The notes: a model not told the origin generated them from the sequence alone. 64,000 bases of DNA from Chryseobacterium cucumeris (GCF_016775705.1 NZ_CP068760.1:1302001-1366000); one strand, 5' to 3'; positions 53,391 through 61,569 are shown, counted from the stretch's first letter. Made by a program: numbers and translations.

Positions 53391-53472
53391 GATAAAAATT
53401 TGACAAAGTCAAATTCCTTGCGTCTTAAAACATTATTTTTGTAAAAAACTTTGCGTCTTCGCGAAAACGAAC
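53391..53472. repeat. Partial MITE-like repeat, copy C
   Basis: It matches the right half of copies A and B: TTCCTTGCGTCTTAAAAC followed by AACTTTGCGTCTTCGCG. A small hairpin (AATTTGAC/GTCAAATT) lies at its left end. Its outer part is inverted relative to the left arm of copy B, so copies B and C face each other across the GxxExxY gene. It ends 6 bp before the ABC ATPase start. Confidence 0.7.
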
Positions 53473-53478
53473 AAAAAC

Positions 53479-54402
53479 ATGCATCTACAGATCAAACAGG
53501 CAGATATCGGCTACAATACAACTTTAATCTCCAATGCCAATGCAGATTTAAAGCTTGGTGATGTATGCCTGCTGATTGGTAATAACGGTGTAGGAAAAAC
53601 AACATTAATCAAATCTATCCTGCATCAGCTCCCTTTACTGAATGGGGAAATTTCTATTAATGGAAAAAATGTAAAAAATCTTTCGGTAAAAGAGATTGCG
53701 GAGAATATTGCCATTGTCTTCTCAAAATCGGTAATTCCGCAGCATTATACTGTTGAAGATCTCATTTCTCTGGGAAAGTATATCTACTACCCTTTTTATT
53801 TTGAACTTAGAAAAGAGGATCGCGAAGAGGTTCGTCATATTATTGAAGAACTGGATCTTAATCAGTACCGATATACTCTTTTGAAAAACCTTTCTGACGG
53901 AAATCTTCAAAAAGCATTTATCGGACGGGCTATCACCCAAAATTCGCCTATTATCATTCTGGATGAGCCTACTACCCATCTGGATGAAAAAAATAAAATT
54001 ATTATTCTTAAAACTTTAAGAAAGCTGGCTAAGGAACAGAACAAGCTTATCCTTTTTTCTTCCCATGACTGGCGACTGGCTAAAGAATTCGCAGACAAAA
54101 TATGGTATGTAAAGGAAAATCATTTGTATTCCGGAATTGTTGAGGACATTTTGCTTCAGCATAATGAACTTACAAATGCTTCCTTATTTCAAATCAATGA
54201 GACCTTTATTCCGCCAGTAATCTCTGCACCGCAGTTTCACAAGGAAATGCTGTATTCTCTGCTTCAAAAAAACTTCCAAAAAGACCTGTCTGACCTGAAT
54301 TTCGAATTTCAGAACCCATTTTGGGTAATTGCTAAGGATTCCTCCACCTATCAATGTGAATCTTTTGAAGAAATCATCATTTTAGTCTCAAACATTCATT
54401 AA
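53479..54402 (+). CDS. ABC transporter ATP-binding protein (iron/haem type)
   Basis: ATPase of 307 residues for the FecCD permease upstream. Walker A is GNNGVGKTT near residue 36, the Q-loop region IAIVFSKSVIP, Walker B IIILDEPT, the D-loop HLDEKNK and the H-loop SSHD. The signature is LSDGNLQK where LSGGQ or LSDGQ is usual (Asn for Gln). A C-terminal extension of about 60 residues (SLLQKNFQKDLSDLNFEFQ...) goes beyond the usual 250-residue FepC/BtuD length and is common in Bacteroidetes relatives. The start is close behind repeat copy C, so transcription from the permease promoter has to cross the inserted DNA. Confidence 0.9.
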   Translation: MHLQIKQADIGYNTTLISNANADLKLGDVCLLIGNNGVGKTTLIKSILHQLPLLNGEISINGKNVKNLSVKEIAENIAIVFSKSVIPQHYTVEDLISLGKYIYYPFYFELRKEDREEVRHIIEELDLNQYRYTLLKNLSDGNLQKAFIGRAITQNSPIIILDEPTTHLDEKNKIIILKTLRKLAKEQNKLILFSSHDWRLAKEFADKIWYVKENHLYSGIVEDILLQHNELTNASLFQINETFIPPVISAPQFHKEMLYSLLQKNFQKDLSDLNFEFQNPFWVIAKDSSTYQCESFEEIIILVSNIH

Positions 54403-54428
54403 TACTTAATTTTCTTTGATTTATCCAC

Positions 54429-54448
54429 ATACTATGCATGCATAGTAT
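54429..54448. promoter_or_regulatory. Distal candidate MarR operator: 20-bp perfect palindrome
   Basis: A perfect palindrome with core TATGCATGCATA, centred near 54438.5. The same core occurs in the longer palindrome at 54505-54538; the two centres are 83 bp apart, close to eight helical turns. Confidence 0.7.
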
Positions 54449-54504
54449 TATGCTAATCATACAATTTAATCCATTTATTTACAGCCTATTAACAAAATTT
54501 AACG

Positions 54505-54538
54505 TTAATAAATATTATGCATGCATAATATTTATTAA
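54505..54538. promoter_or_regulatory. Proximal candidate MarR operator: 34-bp perfect palindrome
   Basis: Perfect inverted repeat centred between 54521 and 54522, with core TATGCATGCATA flanked by AT arms. It overlaps the first bases of the -7 element TAAATTTG (54536-54543). A bound regulator would cover the promoter of the MarR/beta-oxidation operon. Confidence 0.75.
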
Positions 54539-54543
54539 ATTTG
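54536..54543 (+). promoter_or_regulatory. -7 element of the marR-fadNAE operon
   Basis: TAAATTTG, a perfect TAnnTTTG, 21 bp before the ATG at 54565. No -33 TTTG is recognised; the palindrome fills that space. It also argues against a TTG start at 54541, which would lie inside the promoter. Confidence 0.65.
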
Positions 54544-54564
54544 GGTAAAACCATTGGCGCAAAA

Positions 54565-55020
54565 ATGATGGATCATAATAAGGAAAAAATAGAAAACGTA
54601 GATTTAATTTTAAAACAGACCTGGTTGGCTGTTTCTAAAATGTACACAGAATTAGCCCAGGAACATGATTCCACAGCGGTACAGGCACTCACACTTTTAA
54701 AAATAGATCCTAAAGAAGGAACCCGAAGTACCAATCTTGGACCGAAGATGGCTATTGAACCCACTTCTTTAACAAGAATCATCAAACTTCTTGAAGATAA
54801 CGGATACATCTATAAGGAGAAGACCACCACTGATAAAAGAGAGGTGATCATCAAACTTACAGATAAAGGATTAAACTCCAGAAATATGTCTAAGGAAGTC
54901 GTTGTGAATTTCAACAAGAAGGTGATGGAAAAAATTTCTCCGGAAAAACTGGAGGCTTTCAAAGATGTGATGGGTGAAATCATGAAAATAGCCAACGAAT
55001 TATTAAATAACAGAAAATAA
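54565..55020 (+). CDS. MarR family transcriptional regulator of the fatty-acid oxidation operon
   Basis: Winged-helix regulator of 151 residues. KEGTRSTNLGPKMAIEPTSLTRIIKLLEDNGYIYKEKTTTDKREVIIKLTDKG gives the MarR helix-turn-helix and wing, with the DKRE turn. First gene of the operon, 53 bp before fadN, with a small hairpin between. The ATG at 54565 is used; the next codon is also ATG. By position it should respond to acyl-CoA or fatty acid and act at the two palindromes upstream; this is inference. Bacillus uses a TetR-type FadR for the same operon layout, so the control protein differs. Confidence 0.88.
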   Translation: MMDHNKEKIENVDLILKQTWLAVSKMYTELAQEHDSTAVQALTLLKIDPKEGTRSTNLGPKMAIEPTSLTRIIKLLEDNGYIYKEKTTTDKREVIIKLTDKGLNSRNMSKEVVVNFNKKVMEKISPEKLEAFKDVMGEIMKIANELLNNRK

Positions 55021-55023
55021 ATT

Positions 55024-55050
55024 ATGATGAAGCCTTCGGGTTCATATCAT
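55024..55050 (+). other. Small hairpin with TTCG loop between marR and fadN
   Basis: ATGAAGCC and GGTTCAT pair around a TTCG tetraloop with one bulged G. A cUUCGg loop is very stable in RNA. It lacks a T-run, so it may modulate rather than end the transcript. Confidence 0.4.
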
Positions 55051-55073
55051 CTTATACAAATAAAAATTTACAT

Positions 55074-57467
55074 ATGAAAAGAAGAATCAAACATGTAACG
55101 GTTCTTGGTTCAGGAATTATGGGAAGCGGAATCGCTGCTCACTTCGCCAACATCGGCGTTGAAGTATCACTTTTGGATATTGTTCCTTTTGAACTTACTG
55201 AAGCTGAACAGAAAAAAGGTTTGACCAAAGATGACAAAGCAGTAAGAAACAGAATTGCTTCCGAAAACTTTGAAAAACTTAAAAAAGCAAGTCCTGCACT
55301 TCTTTATTCACCAAAGTTTGCAGACAGAATCAAAATCGGAAATTTCGATGATGATTTGCCGAAAATAAAAAATACCGACTGGATCATTGAAGTAGTCGTT
55401 GAAAGACTTGATATCAAGAAGTCTGTGTACGAAAAAATTGAACAGTTCAGAAAACCGGGGACATTAATTTCTTCCAATACATCCGGTATTCCTATTCATC
55501 TCCTTACAGAAGGGAGAAGCGAGGATTTCAAGAAGTACTTTGCGGGAACACACTTCTTCAACCCGGTAAGATATCTTCCCCTTTTAGAGATTATCCCAAC
55601 CAACGATACAGCTCCTGAAATTATCGATTTCTACATGAATTACGGAGCAAAATTCTTAGGTAAAACGACTGTTTTAGCCAAAGATACACCAGCCTTCATC
55701 GCCAACAGAATCGGGGTGTTCTCCATGATGGATCTTCTTCACAATGTACAAAAATTAGGACTTACCGTTTCTGATGTTGATAAATTAACAGGTCCTGTAA
55801 TCGGACGTCCAAAATCTGCTACATTCAGAACAGCCGACGTTGTAGGTCTTGATACTTTGGTAATGGTAGCCAATGGAGTTCGTCAAAGCGGTGCAGAAGC
55901 GAACGACTTTAATGATGTATTTGCCCTTCCTCCCTATATCCAGAAGATGATGGATAATAAATGGCTAGGTTCAAAAACAGAACAAGGTTTCTATAAAAAA
56001 GTGAAAAATGCAGAAGGAAAATCTGAAATTCACGGATTAAACCTTGATACTTTGGAGTATGAACTTCAAGGAAAATCATCCTTCCCTACTCTGGAATTAA
56101 CAAAATCTATAGATAAACCGATTGACAGATTTAAAGTATTAATTGGTGGTAAAGATAAAGCTGGTGAATTGTACAGAAAGTCTTTAGGGGCATTATTCGC
56201 TTACGTTTCGCACAAAGTACCTGAAATCTCTGACGAGGTCTATAAAATTGACGATGCGATGAGAGCCGGTTTCGGATGGGAAAACGGTCCATTTGAAATC
56301 TGGGATGCCGTAGGTGTTCAGAAAGGTATTGAACTGGCAAAAGATGCAGGATACGAAGTTTCTGACTGGGTGAAAAATGTAGAAACCTTCTATAAAGTTA
56401 ATGATGAAGGACAAAGTATCTATGTTGATAAAAATTCAGGAGAATACAACAAGATCCCTGGTCAGGATGCATTCATAATCTTAGATAATATCAGAAAAAA
56501 TAAAACGCTTTGGAGTAATTCAGGGGCTGCAATTCAAGATTTAGGAGACGGAATTATCAACTTTGAGATCCGTTCAAAAATGAACTCTCTTGGAGGCGAA
56601 GTTCTTGACGGATTGAACAGAGCGATTGATTTGGCAGAAAAAGAATATGACGGATTAGTAGTTGGTAACCAGGGAGCTAATTTCTCTGTAGGTGCCAATC
56701 TTGCGATGATTCTTATGATGGCAATCGAACAGGATTGGGATGATCTGAATATGGCGATCGCTTACTTCCAGAAATCAATGATGAGAGTACGCTACTCTTC
56801 TATTCCTGTAGTAGTTGCTCCTCACGGAATGACTTTAGGTGGAGGATGCGAAATGACGATGCATGCAGACCGGGTGGTTGCCGCTGCAGAAACCTATATC
56901 GGACTTGTTGAAACCGGAGTTGGAGTAATTCCTGGTGGTGGAGGTACTAAAGAATTGACTTTAAGAACTTCCAGAGAATTCCACAACGATGATGTTAAAA
57001 ATAACAGACTTCGTGATGCATTTATGAACATCGCCATGGGTAAAGTAGCTACTTCTGCCTACGAAGCTTACGATATGGGAATCCTTGAAAAAGGGAAAGA
57101 CATCGTTTCCGTAAGCAAAAACAGACAGATTGCCGAGGCTAAAAAAGTAGCAAAACTATTAGCGGAACAAGGCTATACCCAGCCGATCGAGCAAAAAGTA
57201 AAAGTTCTTGGTAAAGACGCATTAGGAATGTTCTATGTAGGAACAGACCAGATGCTAACCGGAAATTTCATCTCTGCACACGATAAGAAAATTGCTGATA
57301 AACTAGCCAACGTGATGGTAGGTGGAAATCTATCAGAGCCAACAGTTGTAACGGAACAATATCTATTGAACCTTGAAAGAGAAACTTTCCTTCAGCTTTG
57401 TGGGGAAAGAAAAACTTTAGAGAGAATCCAGTACATGTTACAGAACGGAAAACCATTAAGAAACTAA
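55074..57467 (+). CDS. fadN: 3-hydroxyacyl-CoA dehydrogenase/enoyl-CoA hydratase, FadN type
   Basis: Bifunctional beta-oxidation enzyme of 797 residues. The order is dehydrogenase first: Rossmann motif VLGSGIMGSGIAAHFAN near residues 10-26, then SSNTSGIPIHLLTEGRSEDFKKYFAGTHFFNPVRYLPLLEI with the catalytic His, and ANRIGVFSMMDLL. The hydratase/isomerase domain follows (residues about 500-720) with VGNQGANFSVGANLAMI and APHGMTLGGGCEMTMHADRVVAAAETYIGLVETGVGVIPGGGGTKEL. This is reversed from E. coli FadB and matches Bacillus FadN. It precedes fadA and fadE, as in the fadNAE operon. Confidence 0.95.
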   Translation: MKRRIKHVTVLGSGIMGSGIAAHFANIGVEVSLLDIVPFELTEAEQKKGLTKDDKAVRNRIASENFEKLKKASPALLYSPKFADRIKIGNFDDDLPKIKNTDWIIEVVVERLDIKKSVYEKIEQFRKPGTLISSNTSGIPIHLLTEGRSEDFKKYFAGTHFFNPVRYLPLLEIIPTNDTAPEIIDFYMNYGAKFLGKTTVLAKDTPAFIANRIGVFSMMDLLHNVQKLGLTVSDVDKLTGPVIGRPKSATFRTADVVGLDTLVMVANGVRQSGAEANDFNDVFALPPYIQKMMDNKWLGSKTEQGFYKKVKNAEGKSEIHGLNLDTLEYELQGKSSFPTLELTKSIDKPIDRFKVLIGGKDKAGELYRKSLGALFAYVSHKVPEISDEVYKIDDAMRAGFGWENGPFEIWDAVGVQKGIELAKDAGYEVSDWVKNVETFYKVNDEGQSIYVDKNSGEYNKIPGQDAFIILDNIRKNKTLWSNSGAAIQDLGDGIINFEIRSKMNSLGGEVLDGLNRAIDLAEKEYDGLVVGNQGANFSVGANLAMILMMAIEQDWDDLNMAIAYFQKSMMRVRYSSIPVVVAPHGMTLGGGCEMTMHADRVVAAAETYIGLVETGVGVIPGGGGTKELTLRTSREFHNDDVKNNRLRDAFMNIAMGKVATSAYEAYDMGILEKGKDIVSVSKNRQIAEAKKVAKLLAEQGYTQPIEQKVKVLGKDALGMFYVGTDQMLTGNFISAHDKKIADKLANVMVGGNLSEPTVVTEQYLLNLERETFLQLCGERKTLERIQYMLQNGKPLRN

Positions 57468-57493
57468 TACTTTCAAAAGTAATTAACAAACAC

Positions 57494-57546
57494 TTTGTCA
57501 TTCTGAAGGAATCCAAACATTGAATAGATGCTTCCAGCATGACAAA
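57494..57546. repeat. REP-like imperfect palindrome between fadN and fadA
   Basis: TTTGTCAT (57494-57501) and ATGACAAA (57539-57546) bound an imperfect hairpin; over the inner 17 positions, GTCATTCTGAAGGAATC pairs with about 13 complementary positions on the right arm. The GTCATTCTGAAGGAATC word looks like a dispersed intergenic repeat of Bacteroidetes genomes. It separates two genes that should be co-transcribed and could act as an mRNA stabiliser or attenuator. Confidence 0.65.
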
Positions 57547-57585
57547 CAGTATGGTTAATTTTTATAACAATTAATTAATAAAACA

Positions 57586-58767
57586 ATGTCAAAGACAGCA
57601 TATATAGTAAAAGGTTTTAGAACTGCCGTTGGAAAAGCTCCAAAAGGAAGTTTAAGATTTACAAGACCTGATGTCATGGCGGCTACCGTTATTGAAAAAT
57701 TAATGGCTGAGCTACCCCAATTAGATAAAAACAGAATTGATGACCTTATCGTAGGAAATGCAATGCCGGAAGCTGAACAAGGGCTTAATGTGGCGCGTCT
57801 GATCTCTTTGATGGGGTTAAATACCGATAAAGTTCCGGGAGTTACCGTGAACAGATACTGTGCATCAGGAAGTGAGGCAATTGCTATTGCTTCTGCGAAA
57901 ATTCAGGCTGGTATGGCAGATTGTATCATCGCTGGTGGTACAGAATCTATGTCATATATTCCTATGGGAGGTTATAAGCCGGTTCCTGAAACGGATATCG
58001 CAAAAACAAACCCTGATTACTACTGGGGAATGGGCTACACTGCGGAAGAAGTTGCAAAACAATATAATATTACAAGAGAAGAACAGGATCAGTTTGCTTT
58101 TGAATCTCATATGAAAGCTTTAAAGGCTAATCAGGAAGGTAAATTTGCCAACCAGATTGTTCCGATTCCTGTAGAGTATAATTTCCTGGACGAAAATCAG
58201 AAACTGCAGACTAAAAAGTTTGATTTTTCAGTAGATGAGGGGCCTAGAGCAGATACTTCTTTAGCAGGTTTAGCAAAACTAAGACCTGTATTTGCCAACG
58301 GAGGAAGCGTAACTGCCGGAAACTCTTCTCAAATGAGTGACGGAGCGGCTTTCGTAATGGTAATGAGTGAGGAAATGGTAAAAGAATTAGGACTGGAGCC
58401 TGAGGCAAGATTAGTGGCTTATGCTGCAGCCGGATTAGAACCAAGAATCATGGGAATGGGGCCAATTTATGCTATTCCAAAAGCATTGAAACAAGCTGGT
58501 TTAGAATTAAAAGATATCGATTTGATCGAGCTTAACGAAGCTTTCGCCTCTCAATCGGTTGCAATCAAAAAAGAATTAGGCTTAAATCCTGATATCTTAA
58601 ACGTAAACGGAGGAGCAATCGCCCTTGGACACCCGCTTGGATGTACAGGAACAAAACTAACGGTACAACTTCTTGACGAAATGAGAAGACGCGGCAACAA
58701 GTACGGAATGGTTTCTATGTGCGTGGGAACAGGTCAAGGAGCGGCTTCTATTTTTGAACTTTTATAG
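57586..58767 (+). CDS. fadA: Acetyl-CoA C-acyltransferase (3-ketoacyl-CoA thiolase)
   Basis: Thiolase of 393 residues that cleaves 3-ketoacyl-CoA in beta-oxidation. The active-site Cys is in VNRYCASGSEAIAIA, the Cys/His pair in the C-terminal half is GGAIALGHPLGCTGTKL and the terminal catalytic Cys is SMCVGTGQG. It follows fadN by 118 bp, with the REP-like hairpin in the gap. The preceding dehydrogenase/hydratase and the following acyl-CoA dehydrogenase make up the full cycle, so degradative rather than biosynthetic function is likely. Confidence 0.95.
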   Translation: MSKTAYIVKGFRTAVGKAPKGSLRFTRPDVMAATVIEKLMAELPQLDKNRIDDLIVGNAMPEAEQGLNVARLISLMGLNTDKVPGVTVNRYCASGSEAIAIASAKIQAGMADCIIAGGTESMSYIPMGGYKPVPETDIAKTNPDYYWGMGYTAEEVAKQYNITREEQDQFAFESHMKALKANQEGKFANQIVPIPVEYNFLDENQKLQTKKFDFSVDEGPRADTSLAGLAKLRPVFANGGSVTAGNSSQMSDGAAFVMVMSEEMVKELGLEPEARLVAYAAAGLEPRIMGMGPIYAIPKALKQAGLELKDIDLIELNEAFASQSVAIKKELGLNPDILNVNGGAIALGHPLGCTGTKLTVQLLDEMRRRGNKYGMVSMCVGTGQGAASIFELL

Positions 58768-58783
58768 TTGTATAATGTCCGTT

Positions 58784-58863
58784 GTACAATGTATAAAGTA
58801 TTAAAACTTACATAATAATAATTTCATAAAAAAGTACAATGTACATTTTACATTATACTTTTT
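58784..58863. repeat. ACAATGTA-rich spacer between fadA and fadE
   Basis: GTACAATGTA occurs at 58784-58793 and 58834-58843, and related words in inverted orientation lie between them and at 58849-58863. No protein-coding content. Confidence 0.5.
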
Positions 58864-58885
58864 ACAAAAAATAAAAAAAACAAAT

Positions 58886-60661
58886 ATGGCTACATTAAAA
58901 GGCGGGGAATTCCTGATCAAACAGATTCCTGCAAATGAAATTTTCAGTATTGAAGAACTGAATGAAGAACAAAAGATGCTTCGTGATTCTGCGAAGGAAT
59001 TTATAGATAGAGAAGTAGTTCCTCAAAGAGAGCGTTTTGAGAAGAAAGATTACGCATTTACTGAAGAGACCATGCGTAAACTGGGAGAAATGGGAATGTT
59101 GGGAATTGCCGTTCCTGAAGAGTACGGAGGCCTTGGAATGGGCTTTGTGACTACAATGCTTGCTTGTGATTATCTATCAGGAACTACAGGTTCATTGGCT
59201 ACAGCTTATGGAGCCCATACGGGAATCGGTACGCTTCCTATCGTTCTTTACGGAACTGAAGAACAGAAGAAAAAATACCTTCCGGATTTAGCAACAGGAA
59301 CAAAATTCGGAGCTTACTGTCTGACAGAGCCTGATGCCGGTTCTGATGCCAATTCAGGAAAAACAAAAGCAAAACTCTCCGAAGACGGAAAACATTATAT
59401 CATCAACGGTCAGAAAATGTGGATCTCTAATGCAGGATTTGCAGATACATTTACATTATTCGCTAAAATTGATGATGATAAAAATATCACTGGATTTGTC
59501 ATCAACAGATCTGAACTTGAAAACCCTGAAAGCTTAACTTTCGGTGAGGAAGAGCATAAACTGGGTATCCGTGCTTCTTCTACCCGTCAGGTTTTCTTCA
59601 ATGATATGAAGATTCCTGTGGAAAATCTTTTAGGAGAAAGAAACAATGGTTTCAAGATCGCTTTAAATGCATTAAACGTAGGCCGTATCAAATTGGCTGC
59701 CGCTTGTCTTGATGCACAAAGAAGAATCTTAAACCACTCTATCCAGTACTCTAACGAAAGAAAACAGTTTGGTGTTTCAATCGCTACTTTTGGAGCGATC
59801 AGAAAGAAACTGGCAGAAATGGCAACCGGAGTTTTCGTAAGTGAAGCAGGTTCTTACAGAGCCGCTAAAAATGTTCAGGATAAAATTGATGAGCTTGTTG
59901 CAGCAGGATTAAGCCATCAGGAAGCAGAATTAAAAGGTGTAGAAGAATTCGCTGTTGAATGTTCAATCCTTAAAGTTTTCGTTTCTGATCTAGCACAACA
60001 CACCGCAGACGAAGGAATTCAGGTGTACGGAGGAATGGGATTCTCTGAAGACACTCCTATGGAAGCGGCTTGGAGGGATTCAAGAATTTCAAGAATCTAT
60101 GAAGGTACCAACGAAATCAACAGATTGCTGGCTGTAGGAATGCTTATTAAGAGAGCCATGAAAGGTGAGCTGGATCTTTTATCTCCTGCAATGGCGATCA
60201 GCAAAGAATTGATGGGCATCCCTTCATTTGAAGTTCCTGATTATTCAGAATTCATGAGCGAAGAAAAAGCAATTATCGCCAATCTTAAGAAAGTATTCTT
60301 AATGGTTTCCGGAGCAGCTCTTCAGAAATATATGATGGATATTGAAAAACAGCAGCATTTATTACTGAATGCATCTGAAATCCTAAACCAGATCTATATG
60401 GCAGAATCCGCAGTATTAAGAGCAGAAAAACACTTCTCTCCTGAATCTGTAGAAGCAGCTATGGCTCAGTTAAACCTTTACAAAGCTGTGGAGAAAATCA
60501 TTACTGCAGCTAAAGAAGGAATTGTTTCTTTTGCTGAAGGAGATGAGCAGAGAATGATGCTTTCAGGACTAAGAAGATTCACAAAATATACCAACCATCC
60601 AAATGTGGTAGCCCTTACTGAAAAAGTAGCAGCTCACTATATTGAGAAAGGAGCTTATTAG
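58886..60661 (+). CDS. fadE: Acyl-CoA dehydrogenase
   Basis: Flavoenzyme of 591 residues for the first step of beta-oxidation. The core is a standard acyl-CoA dehydrogenase: VPEEYGGLGMGFVTTML, AYCLTEPDAGSDANSGKTKA (FAD-binding), KMWISNAGFADTFTLFAKI, LNVGRIKLAAACLDAQRRILN and VYGGMGFSEDTPMEAAWRDSRISRIYEGTNEINRLL with the catalytic Glu in YEGTNEIN. About 150 additional C-terminal residues beyond the usual 380-400 match the long FadE type of Bacillus and Bacteroidetes. It is the last gene of the operon, followed by a hairpin terminator. Confidence 0.95.
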   Translation: MATLKGGEFLIKQIPANEIFSIEELNEEQKMLRDSAKEFIDREVVPQRERFEKKDYAFTEETMRKLGEMGMLGIAVPEEYGGLGMGFVTTMLACDYLSGTTGSLATAYGAHTGIGTLPIVLYGTEEQKKKYLPDLATGTKFGAYCLTEPDAGSDANSGKTKAKLSEDGKHYIINGQKMWISNAGFADTFTLFAKIDDDKNITGFVINRSELENPESLTFGEEEHKLGIRASSTRQVFFNDMKIPVENLLGERNNGFKIALNALNVGRIKLAAACLDAQRRILNHSIQYSNERKQFGVSIATFGAIRKKLAEMATGVFVSEAGSYRAAKNVQDKIDELVAAGLSHQEAELKGVEEFAVECSILKVFVSDLAQHTADEGIQVYGGMGFSEDTPMEAAWRDSRISRIYEGTNEINRLLAVGMLIKRAMKGELDLLSPAMAISKELMGIPSFEVPDYSEFMSEEKAIIANLKKVFLMVSGAALQKYMMDIEKQQHLLLNASEILNQIYMAESAVLRAEKHFSPESVEAAMAQLNLYKAVEKIITAAKEGIVSFAEGDEQRMMLSGLRRFTKYTNHPNVVALTEKVAAHYIEKGAY

Positions 60662-60685
60662 TCTTTAATAATATAAATTTGATTC

Positions 60686-60717
60686 AGCGTCCCAATTTTT
60701 GGGGCGCTTTTGTTTTT
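60686..60717 (+). terminator. Terminator of the fad operon
   Basis: AGCGTCCC (60686-60693) pairs with GGGGCGCT (60701-60708), one G-T wobble, followed by a T-rich run. Confidence 0.8.
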
Positions 60718-60810
60718 CACCCTTATTTATGATGATGATCATTGGATTTATTGACAGCCAATAAGTATATTCAAAAAAAATTATTATTTTTATTCTAAAT
60801 TAAATAACAC

Positions 60811-61125
60811 ATGAAGAAATTATTATTTCCCCTGGTCCTCATTTCGGCTATGGTTACGGCACAAAAAAAAGACAATTTAGTCCCTGCTCCAAAGATTGAT
60901 ACAACAAAGATCATTTCTAAAGGAAAATTCCCGGGATATTCTGCTGTGAAGCCCGAGCATCCTCAAAAAGAATTTTACAGGATATTGACGTATATGCCTA
61001 AAGATACTGCCCTTTATCTGGCCTTAAAAGAGCCTTCAAAGGATTATTCACAATATAAAATTCTAAATTCGGTTACTCCTGATAAGCTTCAGGTAAGCCG
61101 AAAAAAGATAATACCGTCAAAATAA
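60811..61125 (+). CDS. Hypothetical secreted protein, 104 residues
   Basis: Small basic protein with a signal peptide (KKLLFPLVLISAMVTAQ). The mature part has no Cys and no recognisable domain; YSAVKPEHPQKEFYRILTYMPKDTALYLALKEP includes aromatic and proline-rich stretches. It lies 149 bp after fadE and its terminator and 27 bp before yegP, on the same strand. Function unknown. Confidence 0.7.
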   Translation: MKKLLFPLVLISAMVTAQKKDNLVPAPKIDTTKIISKGKFPGYSAVKPEHPQKEFYRILTYMPKDTALYLALKEPSKDYSQYKILNSVTPDKLQVSRKKIIPSK

Positions 61126-61152
61126 ACACAATACAACCTAAAAACTATCACC

Positions 61153-61488
61153 ATGGGAAAATTTATTATCTCTAAAAGAACAAACGGAGACTTCCAGTTT
61201 AATCTTAAAGCAGGAAACGGACAGGTCATTTTAACCAGTCAGGGATACAGTACCAAACCTTCCTGTGAAAGCGGAATCGGATCCGTAAAACTCAATGCAC
61301 AGGAAGATGCAAAATTTGAAAGAAATACGGCCAATGACGGCAGATGCTATTTTAATCTAAAAGCCGGAAACGGGCAGATCATCGGAACCAGCCAGATGTA
61401 TGAATCTGACAATGGTATGGAAAACGGAATAGAATCTGTAAAAAACAATGCTCCGCATGCTCATATAGAGGATGAAACAAACCTGTAA
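61153..61488 (+). CDS. yegP: YegP family protein (two DUF1508 repeats)
   Basis: Protein of 111 residues made of two DUF1508 units: KFIISKRTNGDFQFNLKAGNGQVILTSQGYSTKPSCESGIGSVKLNA and FERNTANDGRCYFNLKAGNGQIIGTSQMYESDNGMENGIESVKNNA. Each is a beta-beta-beta-alpha fold with the NLKAGNGQ(V/I)I motif. The family is very widespread, and function is not established. It is 27 bp after the small secreted protein gene and has a terminator after it. Confidence 0.92.
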   Translation: MGKFIISKRTNGDFQFNLKAGNGQVILTSQGYSTKPSCESGIGSVKLNAQEDAKFERNTANDGRCYFNLKAGNGQIIGTSQMYESDNGMENGIESVKNNAPHAHIEDETNL

Positions 61489-61511
61489 AATCATCTGAAA
61501 ATATTCTTCAT

Positions 61512-61542
61512 AAAAAATGCCTTAGTTCTTAAGGCATTTTTT
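61512..61542 (+). terminator. Terminator after yegP
   Basis: Perfect 13-bp inverted repeat with AAAAAATGCCTTA arms and a 5-nt loop, followed by a T-run. Confidence 0.88.
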
Positions 61543-61549
61543 ATTTTTG
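61542..61549 (+). promoter_or_regulatory. -7 element of the HD hydrolase gene
   Basis: TATTTTTG, a perfect TAnnTTTG, overlapping the T-run of the preceding terminator, 20 bp before the ATG at 61570. No -33 TTTG. Confidence 0.5.
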
Positions 61550-61569
61550 TACTCTATTTTTCATTAGCA

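Noticed and set aside
52701-53472. CRISPR-like array
   Set aside because: The repeats differ in length and sequence, are arranged as inverted arms rather than direct repeats with uniform spacers, and no cas genes are present.
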